A stretch of DNA of 64,000 bases, taken from assembly GCF_003350405.1 (NCBI RefSeq), contig NZ_QQAW01000008.1, positions 98,774-162,773 of the forward strand. Direction: 5' to 3'. This document shows, one piece after another, positions 47,488 to 57,293 of the stretch (position 1 is the first letter of the stretch; every line of letters starts with the position of its first letter). The position numbers and the translations under genes were made by a program. This DNA is from Gluconacetobacter liquefaciens (GTDB lineage: Bacteria; Pseudomonadota; Alphaproteobacteria; Acetobacterales; Acetobacteraceae). The notes beneath the pieces were generated by a model that saw only the letters and a list, made by a program, of their open reading frames with translations, was not told where the DNA came from and searched no databases.

Positions 47488-48441
47488 TCAGGGGAAGATG
47501 TCGGACACGTCCATCGGCTCGGCGAGAATGTTCTGGACATGCAGTTCGGCGAGGAAATCCGCGATCATAGTCCGGTTGATCTCCACCCCGCCATCATCCC
47601 ACTCCGGCCTGAGGTTCCGGGCGATCGTCGCAAAATCATCCAGGACCCACGGCGTGGTATCGGCATATTTGAACCGCTTGGCCAGCCAAAGCGCCTTGGC
47701 ACGCGCGAGCAGGCAGCACAGTTCCGCCGGCAGGTCTGGATGGCGGCTGACGATATCAGGACTCAGGACAAGCAGATGCATGCCCGGCACATAGCCGACC
47801 TCGCGATAATAGGTCAGTTCGTGCGTCCTGTAATCGGGCAAGAGATGCCGGAAAGCCGACCCGGAGTCATAGAATCCCGCCGGAAGGAAGGGGGTGAAGA
47901 CAGCATCCAGGAACCCGTCGGCAAGAAGGGACATCAGGGACCGTTCGTCAGGAGCGGCCTCCAACCAGCCGGGGCGGCCGAAGCCGGACAGGCGGTCGAC
48001 GACCGGATGCGCGTCGGTCAGTCTTCCTGCGTACCAAGATACCTGCTCCAGGTCGACACCCTCGCGCCGAAGCAGGGCGCGTGTCCAGCTATTGCCGGAA
48101 TCGGGCCAGCCGGTCACGCCGATGCGCCGCCCAGCCAGATCTGCAATACGGCCGAGCGTGGCGTCCTGCCGGACCAGGATGCAACGATGGCGAAATCCCC
48201 GCATCAGGAAATACGGTACGCCATACTCGCCACGGTTGCCACGCGCGCGACGTCGTACATAGCCGCTGAAGGAGAGTTCGGCGCCGTCGAACGCATGCTG
48301 TCCCTCAACCGAAGGCAGCAATGTGCCGACCCGCGTGATTTGGACGTCGAATCGTTCCGAACGGACCTCGCCCAGCAGAAGCGGCGTCAGGTAGTCCCAG
48401 TCGCGCAGTGCAAGCCTGATCGTTACCGATGCACCCATCAT
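47488..48441 (-). CDS. periplasmic-binding-fold protein, NMT1/4,5-dihydroxyphthalate decarboxylase-like
   Basis: A 317-residue protein from tandem ATG codons at 48441/48438 with AGGGAATGG upstream. It lacks a signal peptide. SVTIRLALRDWDYLTPLLLGEVRSERFDVQIT and LVRQDATLGRIADLAGRRIGVTGWPDSGNSWTRALL are typical of the ABC-binding-like fold shared with phthalate 4,5-dihydroxy decarboxylase (Pht5). With no export signal and no permease nearby, an enzymatic role such as decarboxylase is more likely than solute binding. It lies 61 bp after the MFS gene and 47 bp before ggt. Confidence 0.75.
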   Translation of the reverse strand: MMGASVTIRLALRDWDYLTPLLLGEVRSERFDVQITRVGTLLPSVEGQHAFDGAELSFSGYVRRRARGNRGEYGVPYFLMRGFRHRCILVRQDATLGRIADLAGRRIGVTGWPDSGNSWTRALLRREGVDLEQVSWYAGRLTDAHPVVDRLSGFGRPGWLEAAPDERSLMSLLADGFLDAVFTPFLPAGFYDSGSAFRHLLPDYRTHELTYYREVGYVPGMHLLVLSPDIVSRHPDLPAELCCLLARAKALWLAKRFKYADTTPWVLDDFATIARNLRPEWDDGGVEINRTMIADFLAELHVQNILAEPMDVSDIFP

Positions 48442-48502
48442 TCCATTCCCTAGCCTCTGTCCGTCGCGCGCCAGCGCGATGCCTTCGTTCCTGCAATGAA
48501 CG

Positions 48503-49765
48503 TCACGCGACGTCCGCCCCCTTGCGCACGGGCACACCATCAAGGCGGTCGACGGCACGGGCATGCCGATGCGCCAGTTGCCACACGACTGCCCCCAGCC
48601 CCCCCAAAATAGCCACCACCAGGGAAACAGACCGCCAGCCGCCGAAATACTGGAAAGCCATCTCGTATCCCACGGGTGCTGCGGACGATGTCAGGTTTCC
48701 CGCCAGAGCGACGACGCCAGCAGCAACCGCCGCGCCCCATTCGAACCGCTGCACCTGGGTCCAGGTCAGCACTTGGCAAAGACCGATGGATAGCATGCAT
48801 ATGGCGAACATCCCGATACACAGGACGAGATCGTCGCACAGGATGCCACCGCCCAGCCCGAATGCAGCGATAACGATGGCGATGCAGCCCATGCGGGTCT
48901 GCTGGCGTACCCCGAAGGTCGGATACGCTTTTTTCAGGCTTCTGATTCCTGCCCCCCAACCGATGGCCGCGACGTAAAGCATCAGCCAGGGCAGTGAAAA
49001 TACATGCCCCGCCGTCGTCGCACTCAGCCCGAATCTGCTCATGACGAAATGAGAGAAGGTGACGTGAAAGAAGCTCTGCATGCAGCAGACGATGCCATAG
49101 AACAGTGCGACCGGCGTGACGCTGAGGATCTTCCCCGCGTCGATGCGCGTTCGCGGCTTCACATCCGTCCCTGCTCTGTCGAACGAGGCAGCCCCATACA
49201 GCAGCAGGACAAGGATGCTCAGACATACACCCACGGAGCCGAAAATTTCAAAACTGCCACGCCATCCGAAAAGGTTCATGAGCCACGACGTGAGCCATCC
49301 GCTGGCGGAGTAGCCGATATAGAGCGATCCCAGCAGCACAGAATTCGCCGCCTCGCGATCCTTTTCGGAAAAAAGGATCTTGAGCGCCAGAATGGACGCC
49401 ACCCAATCTGGCGCCTGCCCGACGCCCAGGGCGATGCGCGCGGCGGCAAACGTCCAGACGGAGTTCGGCAGCCCGGTTGCTAATGTCGCGAGCGACCATA
49501 GGAGGCAGGCGCAGAAGATCGCCCGACGGACACCGATCCTGTGAACCAGCCACCCCGCCGGTACTTGCAGCAGAGCATAGATGGCCGTGGCAGTCGTGAT
49601 CAGTGCGGCCATGACCACCCCCCCGATCTGCAGGTCACTGCGCACGAGAGGCGAGCATACGGTCAGCGCATTCCTGTCCACCCCCAGCAGGAAGTTGAGC
49701 GGCGCGATGATCAGGAACAGAATGGCCCATCGGTTCCTGAGAAGTCCCGACCGTAGCAGCTTCAT
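48503..49765 (-). CDS. MFS transporter
   Basis: A 420-residue carrier with twelve predicted helices. FLIIAPLNFLLGVDRNALTVCSPLV opens helix 1; the 2-3 loop is GWLVHRIGVRRAIFCACLL. ARIALGVGQAPDWVASILALKI resembles the ACS/anion symporter group. It follows the TonB receptor by 39 bp in the minus-strand run. Likely moves the compound imported by that receptor across the inner membrane. Confidence 0.9.
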   Translation of the reverse strand: MKLLRSGLLRNRWAILFLIIAPLNFLLGVDRNALTVCSPLVRSDLQIGGVVMAALITTATAIYALLQVPAGWLVHRIGVRRAIFCACLLWSLATLATGLPNSVWTFAAARIALGVGQAPDWVASILALKILFSEKDREAANSVLLGSLYIGYSASGWLTSWLMNLFGWRGSFEIFGSVGVCLSILVLLLYGAASFDRAGTDVKPRTRIDAGKILSVTPVALFYGIVCCMQSFFHVTFSHFVMSRFGLSATTAGHVFSLPWLMLYVAAIGWGAGIRSLKKAYPTFGVRQQTRMGCIAIVIAAFGLGGGILCDDLVLCIGMFAICMLSIGLCQVLTWTQVQRFEWGAAVAAGVVALAGNLTSSAAPVGYEMAFQYFGGWRSVSLVVAILGGLGAVVWQLAHRHARAVDRLDGVPVRKGADVA

Positions 49766-49804
49766 ACAGATCCTCCAGCGGAGTGACGCAACAGATGTCC
49801 AGGT

Positions 49805-52255
49805 TCAGAAATCCGACGACACGTTCATCATGACCCCAAGCGGGGCCGCCATGTAATAGGCAGGCGTACTGGCCGCGATCGCCGTACCGTTCACACCCTT
49901 CATGGCCGTGGCCGTGCCCACCACGGTCGCCACTGAACTGAGGTAGCGGACATTGGTAAGGTTCGTGAAATTCAGGCTCAAGGTCGAATTGTGCAGTGGC
50001 CCGTATGAGGGGAAATGGTAACCGAATCCCAGATCGACCGTCTTGTAGGCCGGCATGCTCTGGTTATTCATGAACGTGGAATACTGGGAATCTACCCATT
50101 TGAACGAGAGGTTGGCGTAAAATGGCCCCTTCTGGTAATTCAATCCAATATTGGCCATGAATTTGGGCGACTGCACGGCGATCTTGCCAGCCGTCGGCAG
50201 GGCGTCGTTTCCTACCCTGAAGTTATTATCCATCGTGGCATGCAGGAACTGCCCGTTCACATAGGGGGCAAGTCCCAGATACCGGTTGCCGGCGATTTCC
50301 GCCGTCACCCCACGCGCGGTCTCTCCACCCATCGAGATCGCCTGACTGACCTGCGCGCCATTGACCGACACCAGTGTCGAAACCTGATGATTCGTAATGT
50401 TCATATTAAACAGGGCAAGCGAGAAATTAACCAGGCCATGATAACGAAAGCCAAGCTCCTCGCTGATCGCGTATTCAGGCTGCTGGGCCTCGTTACCCAC
50501 CTGCGACAGCTTACCGGTCGAGATCGAATAGAGGTTGGGATACGTATTCGCCGGCATCGGCACGCGGGTATTGGTCGTAGCGTTGAAATAGACCTGCATC
50601 TCCCGGTTGGGCATGTAGGATACGCTCATTCGCGGCATCGGCCGGCTGAAGCTGGTATCATAGTGATATTGTGGACCCGGCGCCTGGTTCGTGCCCGAGA
50701 GATTGAACAGCATCTCCTTGAACCCCGCGGCAACCTTCAGTCTATGGTCAAGGAAATCCTGCGAATCCGTCACATACAGCGAATGGAGGTTATAGGATTG
50801 CTGGTAGTGCGACCCGGCGATCACATCTCCATCTACGGTTCTCAGAACATATTTTCCGAAATCGTTCTCGGTCTCGCCATTCTGATCCATCGGGGCGAGG
50901 CCGCCCAGAGTGGAGATATTCCAATGCTCGTACCAATACCCGACCGTCAGCCGGTTATTCCGTGTAATATCATAATCGGCATAGAGATTGACGCCCGTGG
51001 TGTAGATATTCTGCAACGTGTTGGTCATGGCGGAAAATTTTGTCTTCGCGGCGTCCGTGAAATAGACGCCGTTCGTATCGGCCGTGACCTTTTCCGTACC
51101 GTTGTAGATGCTGTTCGTGGATAACGACGTCTGACCGGCGGCGTCACTCTTCTCCCAGCGCATATAAGGGGTCAAATGCAGACGCAGATTGTTCGTAACC
51201 TGCCACCAGTTCTGGAAGGATGCCATGGCATCCTGATATTTGTAGATGTTGGGCTTCCAGTAATCGGTCGTCGTTCCGGGCGTATACGTGCTCGAATAAT
51301 TCAGGGCGGAGAAACCATCGCCCAGATCGTTCGCCTTCTCCCAGCCGGACAGGGTCACGGGTTTCGAGCGCGCGATATACCAGTCGTCAAAAGAGAAAAA
51401 CAGGGAGCTTCGCGCCTTGTCTCCCCAGCCCTTGACTGCCTTGTAATCGATATGCGTCCGGTGGCTTCGACCGCTGCCCGAGAAATTATCGGAACCGACA
51501 TAGGAATAGGACCCGAACATCTTGATGCCGGTATTGCCGATATAGCCTGAATCCAGCCGTATGAACCCACGCTGAGCTCGGTACGACCCCGCCGCGTACC
51601 CGACATGGCCGCCCATCTTGTCGGAGGGATCGCGAATGGTCTCAATAACCTCGCCGCCCGTCGCGGTGGCGACCGGGTCGTAGATGCGCGAAGTCCCTTG
51701 TAGGACCGTGATATCCGAGACATTTTCGTTATCGGCCCAAGTCTCGATATAGGGCTGGTAATACACCATATCAATGCCGGGCATGCCTTCGATGGTCCAG
51801 CCGATCTCGGTCTGGTTCAACCCTCGGATATTGAAATTCTGCCGGTTGGACAGGCCAAATGTGTCGGATGTTCCGTAATTGACGCCTGGAATGTTCTGGA
51901 TGACTTGCAGCGGACTAGCCGCCGCAGCCTGCTGGGAGATATATTCCGCGCTAACTGAACTGCGAGATTCCGGCGCGACCTGCCTCTTGAAACGTCCGCC
52001 GGCGAAGCGCGCCACCGCGCGCACTTCCACAGCCTCGGCATCCCCTGGCGCCGCAACACCAGAGGCCGCCGAAGAAGACTGTTGTTTCGGCGTCTCTGCC
52101 GCGGACACGGGCTGCGCCACCTTGCTTTTTCCGTGCATCTTCTGCGCGACCTCATCTTCCGCCATGGCGCGGGACAGGGGGTTCAGCATCGAACAGCCGA
52201 GCAGCGCAAACGACAGACAAAGACGAGAACGTAAGAGATCATTCGATCGCAACAT
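49805..52255 (-). CDS. TonB-dependent outer-membrane receptor (paralogue 3)
   Basis: An 816-residue receptor. The signal peptide is LRSRLCLSFALLGCSMLNPLSRAMA. The plug contains VEVRAVARFAGGRFKRQVAPESRSSVSAEYISQQ and IQNIPGVNYGTSDTFGLSNRQNFNIRGLNQTEIGWTIEGMPGID; the barrel closes with GVMMNVSSDF. No STN domain. The plug pattern matches the receptors at 11623 and 29483. It stands between hydantoinase B and the MFS carrier on the same strand, so it is probably the outer-membrane entry of the same pathway. An 82-bp gap with AT-rich sequence upstream may hold a separate promoter. Confidence 0.93.
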   Translation of the reverse strand: MLRSNDLLRSRLCLSFALLGCSMLNPLSRAMAEDEVAQKMHGKSKVAQPVSAAETPKQQSSSAASGVAAPGDAEAVEVRAVARFAGGRFKRQVAPESRSSVSAEYISQQAAAASPLQVIQNIPGVNYGTSDTFGLSNRQNFNIRGLNQTEIGWTIEGMPGIDMVYYQPYIETWADNENVSDITVLQGTSRIYDPVATATGGEVIETIRDPSDKMGGHVGYAAGSYRAQRGFIRLDSGYIGNTGIKMFGSYSYVGSDNFSGSGRSHRTHIDYKAVKGWGDKARSSLFFSFDDWYIARSKPVTLSGWEKANDLGDGFSALNYSSTYTPGTTTDYWKPNIYKYQDAMASFQNWWQVTNNLRLHLTPYMRWEKSDAAGQTSLSTNSIYNGTEKVTADTNGVYFTDAAKTKFSAMTNTLQNIYTTGVNLYADYDITRNNRLTVGYWYEHWNISTLGGLAPMDQNGETENDFGKYVLRTVDGDVIAGSHYQQSYNLHSLYVTDSQDFLDHRLKVAAGFKEMLFNLSGTNQAPGPQYHYDTSFSRPMPRMSVSYMPNREMQVYFNATTNTRVPMPANTYPNLYSISTGKLSQVGNEAQQPEYAISEELGFRYHGLVNFSLALFNMNITNHQVSTLVSVNGAQVSQAISMGGETARGVTAEIAGNRYLGLAPYVNGQFLHATMDNNFRVGNDALPTAGKIAVQSPKFMANIGLNYQKGPFYANLSFKWVDSQYSTFMNNQSMPAYKTVDLGFGYHFPSYGPLHNSTLSLNFTNLTNVRYLSSVATVVGTATAMKGVNGTAIAASTPAYYMAAPLGVMMNVSSDF

Positions 52256-52337
52256 CAGTCTTTACTCCGATTCATCCGTTTATTTATAACTATACCGAAA
52301 CAATATAGGCAAAGCACAGTCTTCTATTATTGTTTGG

Positions 52338-54047
52338 CTACACGTCCATATCGTCCGCGACCTTCAGAACGTCTCCGTAATCTTTGGCGGCGGCTTCACG
52401 CGTCACCACGCCATTCTTCAGATCCCGCGCCAGGGCCGCCGCCGCGCGGGTATGCGAGGGACCGAAGCCACCGCCCCCTGGCGTAGCAAAACGCACCACC
52501 GTCCCGGCCGACAGTGCCATGGCATCGACTTTGGACGGCATCGTCCGGATATTTCCGTTCTCGTGCAGGGTCAGTGCGCCACCGGCCCCCATACCCCCTC
52601 CATGCACGCCGTCGGCACCGAATTTGTGGGAGTCTGACCGCACGGACAGCACCGTGTCGTCACACAGGATGCGCAATTGCCGCACGATTCCCAGGCCGCC
52701 GCGATGGCGCCCGCTGCCGCCGGAATCCACCGCCAGCCCATATTCCTCGACCAGAAGCGGGAATTCGATCTCGAGCACTTCGCTTGGTAGGTTCAGGCTA
52801 TTCGTGACATGGACCTGCACGGCGTCCATGCCGTCATGGTGCCCGGTGGCGCCAGCACCGCCGCCGACGGCTTCGGCATAGACGTAATACGCCCCACTGT
52901 CGGGGTGGCTGCCGGACAACGAGATGACGGGCAACACGTCGTTGCTGGACGCAATCACATGCTCGGCCGGCAACAAGCCGCGAAACGCCCCGAACACGGC
53001 GCGAGCCACCTTCTGGCAGGTGATGCTGCGCGCCCCGCATGCCGCGGGGAAATGCGGGGACACGACGCTTCGCGGTGGCACCATAACCCGCACCGCGTCG
53101 AACAATCCGCTGTTCGGCATCAGGTCCGGGTCCAGCAGTGCCTTGACGCAGTAATAGACCGAAGCCCTCAGGGCATTTTCGCTGACATTCATGGCCCCAG
53201 CTACCTGCCCGTCCGTGCCCGCAAAATCCACGTTCAGCACGCCGCCGTCATGCCAGACTGTCGCCACGATCTTGACCGGCGCCCCGCCGATACCGTCATC
53301 GTCCAGCCAGCTTTCGAAGGTGCAGCGGTCCCGCGGCAGCGCCGCCACATGGCGGATCAGCCGGTGCGTGGTGTAGGCTAGCAGATCCTGCACCGCCGCC
53401 TGGGCGTTCGCGACCCCCATCCGCTCGAACAGCGCCCGCGTCTGTTCGCATCCCAGCCGGTTGACGGTAACCTGCACCCGCAGGTCGAGCGCGCGTTCGT
53501 CCTGCAGGCGCGAATTCGCCGCGATCACCGCCAGCAGATTGGGATCCACCTCCCAGTCCTGTGCTATGCGCACTACAGGCAGGCGGATGCCTTCCTCGAA
53601 GATGCTTTTCGCCCCCGCGGCGATAGAGCCGGGCACGACGCCGCCGACATCGGTATGGTGGCCGATATTGGCGACGAAGGCCACGATGGCACCCGCGTGG
53701 AAAACCGGGGTGACGATGGCGATATCAGGAAGATGCGTGCCGCCGGCTAGATAGGGGTCGTTGCAGATGAAGCTGTCCCCGTCGCGCATTTCCGAGAGCG
53801 CCACGCGCGCCAGCGTCGTTTCCACCGCGCCGAGCAGTGATCCGAGATGGAGGGGAATATGCGTTCCCTGTGCCAGCAGGCGGCCCTCCGCATCGAAGAT
53901 GCCGACGGAGAAATCGCGCCTTTCCTTGATCTGCGCGGAAAATGACGATTTCATCATATGAATCGCCATGACTTCGGTAATGGACAGCAGGCGGTTGCTG
54001 AACACTTCCATTCCGACACTGTCGGCGGGTCTCGCGGCGTCGCTCAT
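52338..54047 (-). CDS. hyuB: hydantoinase B/oxoprolinase family protein
   Basis: A 569-residue HyuB-type subunit starting at the ATG at 54047. GMEVFSNRLLSITEVMAIHMMKSSFSAQIKERRDFSVGIFDAEGRLLAQGTHIPLHLGSL and DSFICNDPYLAGGTHLPDIAIVTPVF are diagnostic. GLGIVRQLRIL and the glycine-rich FATPGGGGFG near the C-terminus complete the family pattern. It lies 26 bp after hyuA. Known relatives: N-methylhydantoinase, 5-oxoprolinase, acetophenone carboxylase; all need the A and B subunits and ATP. Here opening of a lactam or hydantoin-like ring is likely. Confidence 0.93.
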   Translation of the reverse strand: MSDAARPADSVGMEVFSNRLLSITEVMAIHMMKSSFSAQIKERRDFSVGIFDAEGRLLAQGTHIPLHLGSLLGAVETTLARVALSEMRDGDSFICNDPYLAGGTHLPDIAIVTPVFHAGAIVAFVANIGHHTDVGGVVPGSIAAGAKSIFEEGIRLPVVRIAQDWEVDPNLLAVIAANSRLQDERALDLRVQVTVNRLGCEQTRALFERMGVANAQAAVQDLLAYTTHRLIRHVAALPRDRCTFESWLDDDGIGGAPVKIVATVWHDGGVLNVDFAGTDGQVAGAMNVSENALRASVYYCVKALLDPDLMPNSGLFDAVRVMVPPRSVVSPHFPAACGARSITCQKVARAVFGAFRGLLPAEHVIASSNDVLPVISLSGSHPDSGAYYVYAEAVGGGAGATGHHDGMDAVQVHVTNSLNLPSEVLEIEFPLLVEEYGLAVDSGGSGRHRGGLGIVRQLRILCDDTVLSVRSDSHKFGADGVHGGGMGAGGALTLHENGNIRTMPSKVDAMALSAGTVVRFATPGGGGFGPSHTRAAAALARDLKNGVVTREAAAKDYGDVLKVADDMDV

Positions 54048-54073
54048 TTCGTCTTGTTCCCCTGTGGCCGGCG

Positions 54074-56116
54074 TCAGAATGCGTCGTCGATGATGATGTT
54101 GCCGTACTCGTCGATCCTGCCCGTCTGGCCTTCGAGCAGAATCGTTGTCGAACTCATCTCCTCGACGATGGCCGGCCCGTGCACGGCCTCGCCCACCGCC
54201 AGGAGGTCGCGCCGGTAGATGTCCAGCGACTGCCATCCGCCATCGCCCAGATAGACCTCGCGCCGTTCTTTGAGCGCGTCCGCCAGGGGGCCGCCGCCGG
54301 TCAGCAGTGCCGGGCTGTCCTTGGGGATGCGCCCCACCGCCTGCACCCCGGCGCTGACGATCGCGATCGGCCGGTCTTCGAAGCAGGTGCCGTAGGCGAC
54401 CATGTGCGCGCGATGGAAGTCCGCGCGGAACGTCTCCACCGACGCCATCGGCGACAGGCTGACGCTGACCGGGATTTCGTGATTCTGGCCGACATAATAG
54501 GCATTGATGGTGGCGTTGAAGACCCGGTCCGCCTTTGCGATGGTCTCGCTTTCCAGCCAGGCGTCGCCTTTCCGGGTCAGGGCCCGCAGGGCGTCGGTCG
54601 TCACCCCCCATCCGGCATCGTCGGCGCGTTCCAGCAAGGTCTGCGAGAAATCGAGGCTGATATCGGACATCAGCGTGCCGCGCGCGCACATCGTGCCGGG
54701 TTCGCGCGGGATGATGATGCGCCTGATCTCGGCCTCACGCGCGACTTCCGTCGCATGAAGCGGACCGCCGCCGCCGAAGGCGAACAGCGCGAGCGTGCGG
54801 ATGTCGTACCCCTGCTCGACCGTCACGGCGCGAATGGCGCGCGCCATGTTCGCCGCCGCGATGCGGATGATCCCGTACGCGGCTTCCTCGGTCGAGATGC
54901 CGAGCTTGTCCGCCACATGCCGGTCGATGCTGCGGCAGGCCGCCGCCCGGTCGACGGGCAGGCGCCCGTCGAGCAGCGCTACCGGATTGAGGCGGTTGAG
55001 CACGATATTGGCGTCGGTGAGCGTCGGATACTCTCCGCCCTTGCCATAGGCGGCGGGGCCGGGCACGGCACCGGCGCTGGTCGGCCCGACCTTGAGCCCG
55101 CCGCTGGCATCGACATGGGCGATGCTGCCGCCGCCCGCGCCGATCACAGTGATGTCCACCATCGGCAGGCGGACAGGATGGCCCGCGACCTCGCGGCTGC
55201 GCGTGAAGCGCGGCTGGCCGCCCGACACCAGCGAGACGTCGGTGCTTGTGCCGCCGACATCGAACGTGACGATATCCGGCACTCCGGCCAGCGAGGAGAC
55301 GATGGCCGCGCCGATCACCCCGGCCGCCGGCCCCGACAGGCAGGTGGCGACGGGGAAGCGCCGGGCCGCCTCCACGGGCAGCAGGCCGCCATTCGAATGG
55401 ATCGTCATCGGCTCGACTGCGATGCCCAGCGTGCGCGTATCAGCACAGAGATGGTCGAGATAGTGGGCCATTTTTGGTCCGACATGGGCGTTGAGCGCGG
55501 TCGTCGACGTGCGCTCGAATTCACGAAATTCGGGCAGAACCGTCGACGAGCGGGAGACATACAATTCCGGCCAGCGCGCGCGGATGAAACGCTCGGCCTC
55601 TTCCTCGTGCCGTGGGGCACGATAGCTGTGCAGAAACGAAATGGCGACGGCCTGCACGCCGTCCTTCAGCAGCGCCTCGACCGCCTGCTCCAGTTCGCCG
55701 CGGTCCAGCGGGCTCAGACACTCGCCCGACGCCGTGACGCGCTCGCCGATCTCGATACGATGCCGCCGCTCCACGATCGGCTCGGGCTTCTGCTTCAGGA
55801 AATCGTAGAGATAGGGCCGCGTCTGGCGGCCGATCGCCAGGACGTCGCGGAACCCCCGGGTGGTGACCAGCCCGGTCTTCACGCCCTTGCCCTCGATGAT
55901 CATGTTCGTCGCCACCGTGGTGCCGTGGCCCAGATACGACACCCTGTCGGCGGCGATGCCGCGCGTTTCCAGAATGGTGCGAATGCCCGTCAGGATCGCT
56001 TCCGACGGATCGTGGGGCGTCGATGGCGTCTTGAAATAGAACAGCGCGCCGCCTGCGGATTCGGAGACGGTGAAATCCGTGAAGGTTCCGCCGACATCTA
56101 TTCCTATTCTGACCAT
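54074..56116 (-). CDS. hyuA: hydantoinase A/oxoprolinase family protein
   Basis: A 680-residue HyuA-type ATPase subunit. The ATG at 56116 has GGAGG six bases upstream. MVRIGIDVGGTFTDFTV is the ASKHA phosphate loop; GHGTTVATNMIIEGKGVKTGLVTTRGFRDVLAIGRQ is the diagnostic second segment; VTFDVGGTSTDVSLV and FGGGGPLHATEVAREA are further nucleotide-site motifs. Longer upstream reading to 56410 overlaps the oxidase gene and lacks family sequence. It works with HyuB downstream in ATP-dependent ring opening of 5-oxoproline- or hydantoin-like substrates. Confidence 0.94.
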   Translation of the reverse strand: MVRIGIDVGGTFTDFTVSESAGGALFYFKTPSTPHDPSEAILTGIRTILETRGIAADRVSYLGHGTTVATNMIIEGKGVKTGLVTTRGFRDVLAIGRQTRPYLYDFLKQKPEPIVERRHRIEIGERVTASGECLSPLDRGELEQAVEALLKDGVQAVAISFLHSYRAPRHEEEAERFIRARWPELYVSRSSTVLPEFREFERTSTTALNAHVGPKMAHYLDHLCADTRTLGIAVEPMTIHSNGGLLPVEAARRFPVATCLSGPAAGVIGAAIVSSLAGVPDIVTFDVGGTSTDVSLVSGGQPRFTRSREVAGHPVRLPMVDITVIGAGGGSIAHVDASGGLKVGPTSAGAVPGPAAYGKGGEYPTLTDANIVLNRLNPVALLDGRLPVDRAAACRSIDRHVADKLGISTEEAAYGIIRIAAANMARAIRAVTVEQGYDIRTLALFAFGGGGPLHATEVAREAEIRRIIIPREPGTMCARGTLMSDISLDFSQTLLERADDAGWGVTTDALRALTRKGDAWLESETIAKADRVFNATINAYYVGQNHEIPVSVSLSPMASVETFRADFHRAHMVAYGTCFEDRPIAIVSAGVQAVGRIPKDSPALLTGGGPLADALKERREVYLGDGGWQSLDIYRRDLLAVGEAVHGPAIVEEMSSTTILLEGQTGRIDEYGNIIIDDAF

Positions 56117-56177
56117 AGAGGCCTCCGTTGAAAGACTGTTTTCGGCTTGCGGGTTCGGGACGGACATCAAGCGCGCT

Positions 56178-57293
56178 TCACAGAGAAAGACGGGCGACAT
56201 CGAAGGCACCGATGTCGTGGGACGACCGGCCGCGCGTGATCCAGTCGGCCACGATCTCCCCCACAACGGGCACGAGTTCGAATCCATGCCCGGAAAATCC
56301 GAACATATGAAAAATTCCGGGTGCCCGGACCGAGGGCCCGATGACCGGGAGCAGATCGGCCGGCGCGCCCTCCAGCCCGGCCCAGGCGCGTACGACCTGC
56401 ACGGTGCCAATCGCGGGAAACAGCGCCCGGGCCGATTGCGCGCCCTTGGCCAAGGCGTGAAAATCGACCTGTGTCACGCCCGTTTTCAGATCGGCGGAGC
56501 CCTGGAGGCCGCCGCCGATCACCAGCGTACCCTGCGACGACTGCTTGAAGGACAAGGTGCGCCCGGCCGCGCTGACGACGGGCCGGATCATCGGGGTCAG
56601 CCGCTCGGTGACGAACACCATCGACGCCTTGTAGCCGAAGCGGATGGGCTCGCCGATCATCCGGCAGACATGCCCGCCCCAGGCCCCTGCCGCGTTGACG
56701 ACGTGGCGGACCTGCCACGTACCGGCATCGGTGACGACACGCCATCCGCCGGCATCGGGTTCCAACGCCGTCACGGCGATGCCCTCGCGGATGGTGACGC
56801 CGCACCCCTCGGCCGTCCGGCGAAAGGCGGCGATGGTGCGATGCGGGTCCGCCGCGCCATCGCGCCGCGCGACCAGGCCGCCCACGCAATGCGGACTGAT
56901 CATCGGCACCAGCCGGCGCAGTTCGGCCGCATCGATCAGTTCCTCATGATCGAAGCCCATATCCCGCGTCAGGCGAGCTCGTTCGGCCAGACTTTCCATT
57001 TCCGCTGGATTCTCGGCGACCTTGATCTGCCCCGATCCATGGAATCCGCAATCGTCGCCGACCAGATCTGCAATCCGGTGCCATCGTTCCAGCGCCACCA
57101 GCGACAGCGCGATCTCCGCGGGGTCGCGCCCCAGCGTGCGCACGCCGGCGGCCGTCGCGCCGGATGCCCGCCGCCCGACCCAGGACCGTTCGAACACCAC
57201 CACATCCTGGCCGCGAACCGCCAGCGCAAGAGCGCAGGCCAGGCCATGCAGTCCGCCCCCGATCACCGCCGTCGTCGCCTGGCTTGCCATCAT
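56178..57293 (-). CDS. FAD-dependent amino-acid/opine oxidoreductase (DadA/HcnC-like)
   Basis: A 371-residue flavoprotein beginning with tandem ATGs at 57293; the start overlaps the preceding stop (ATGA). The FAD motif is TTAVIGGGLHGLACALALAVRGQDVVVFER. GSGQIKVAENPAEMESL, HCVGGLVARRDGAADPHRTIAAF and PGIFHMFGFSGHGFELVPVVGEIVADWI are typical of DAAO/sarcosine-oxidase-beta type enzymes. It likely forms a complex with the two following redox subunits, as in opine oxidase, D-hydroxyproline dehydrogenase or HcnABC. Substrate: a secondary or D-amino acid by family. Confidence 0.9.
   Translation of the reverse strand: MMASQATTAVIGGGLHGLACALALAVRGQDVVVFERSWVGRRASGATAAGVRTLGRDPAEIALSLVALERWHRIADLVGDDCGFHGSGQIKVAENPAEMESLAERARLTRDMGFDHEELIDAAELRRLVPMISPHCVGGLVARRDGAADPHRTIAAFRRTAEGCGVTIREGIAVTALEPDAGGWRVVTDAGTWQVRHVVNAAGAWGGHVCRMIGEPIRFGYKASMVFVTERLTPMIRPVVSAAGRTLSFKQSSQGTLVIGGGLQGSADLKTGVTQVDFHALAKGAQSARALFPAIGTVQVVRAWAGLEGAPADLLPVIGPSVRAPGIFHMFGFSGHGFELVPVVGEIVADWITRGRSSHDIGAFDVARLSL

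Noticed and set aside
54179..56131. Plus-strand frame of 650 codons opposite hyuA
   Set aside because: It is antisense to a complete HyuA with ASKHA motifs.
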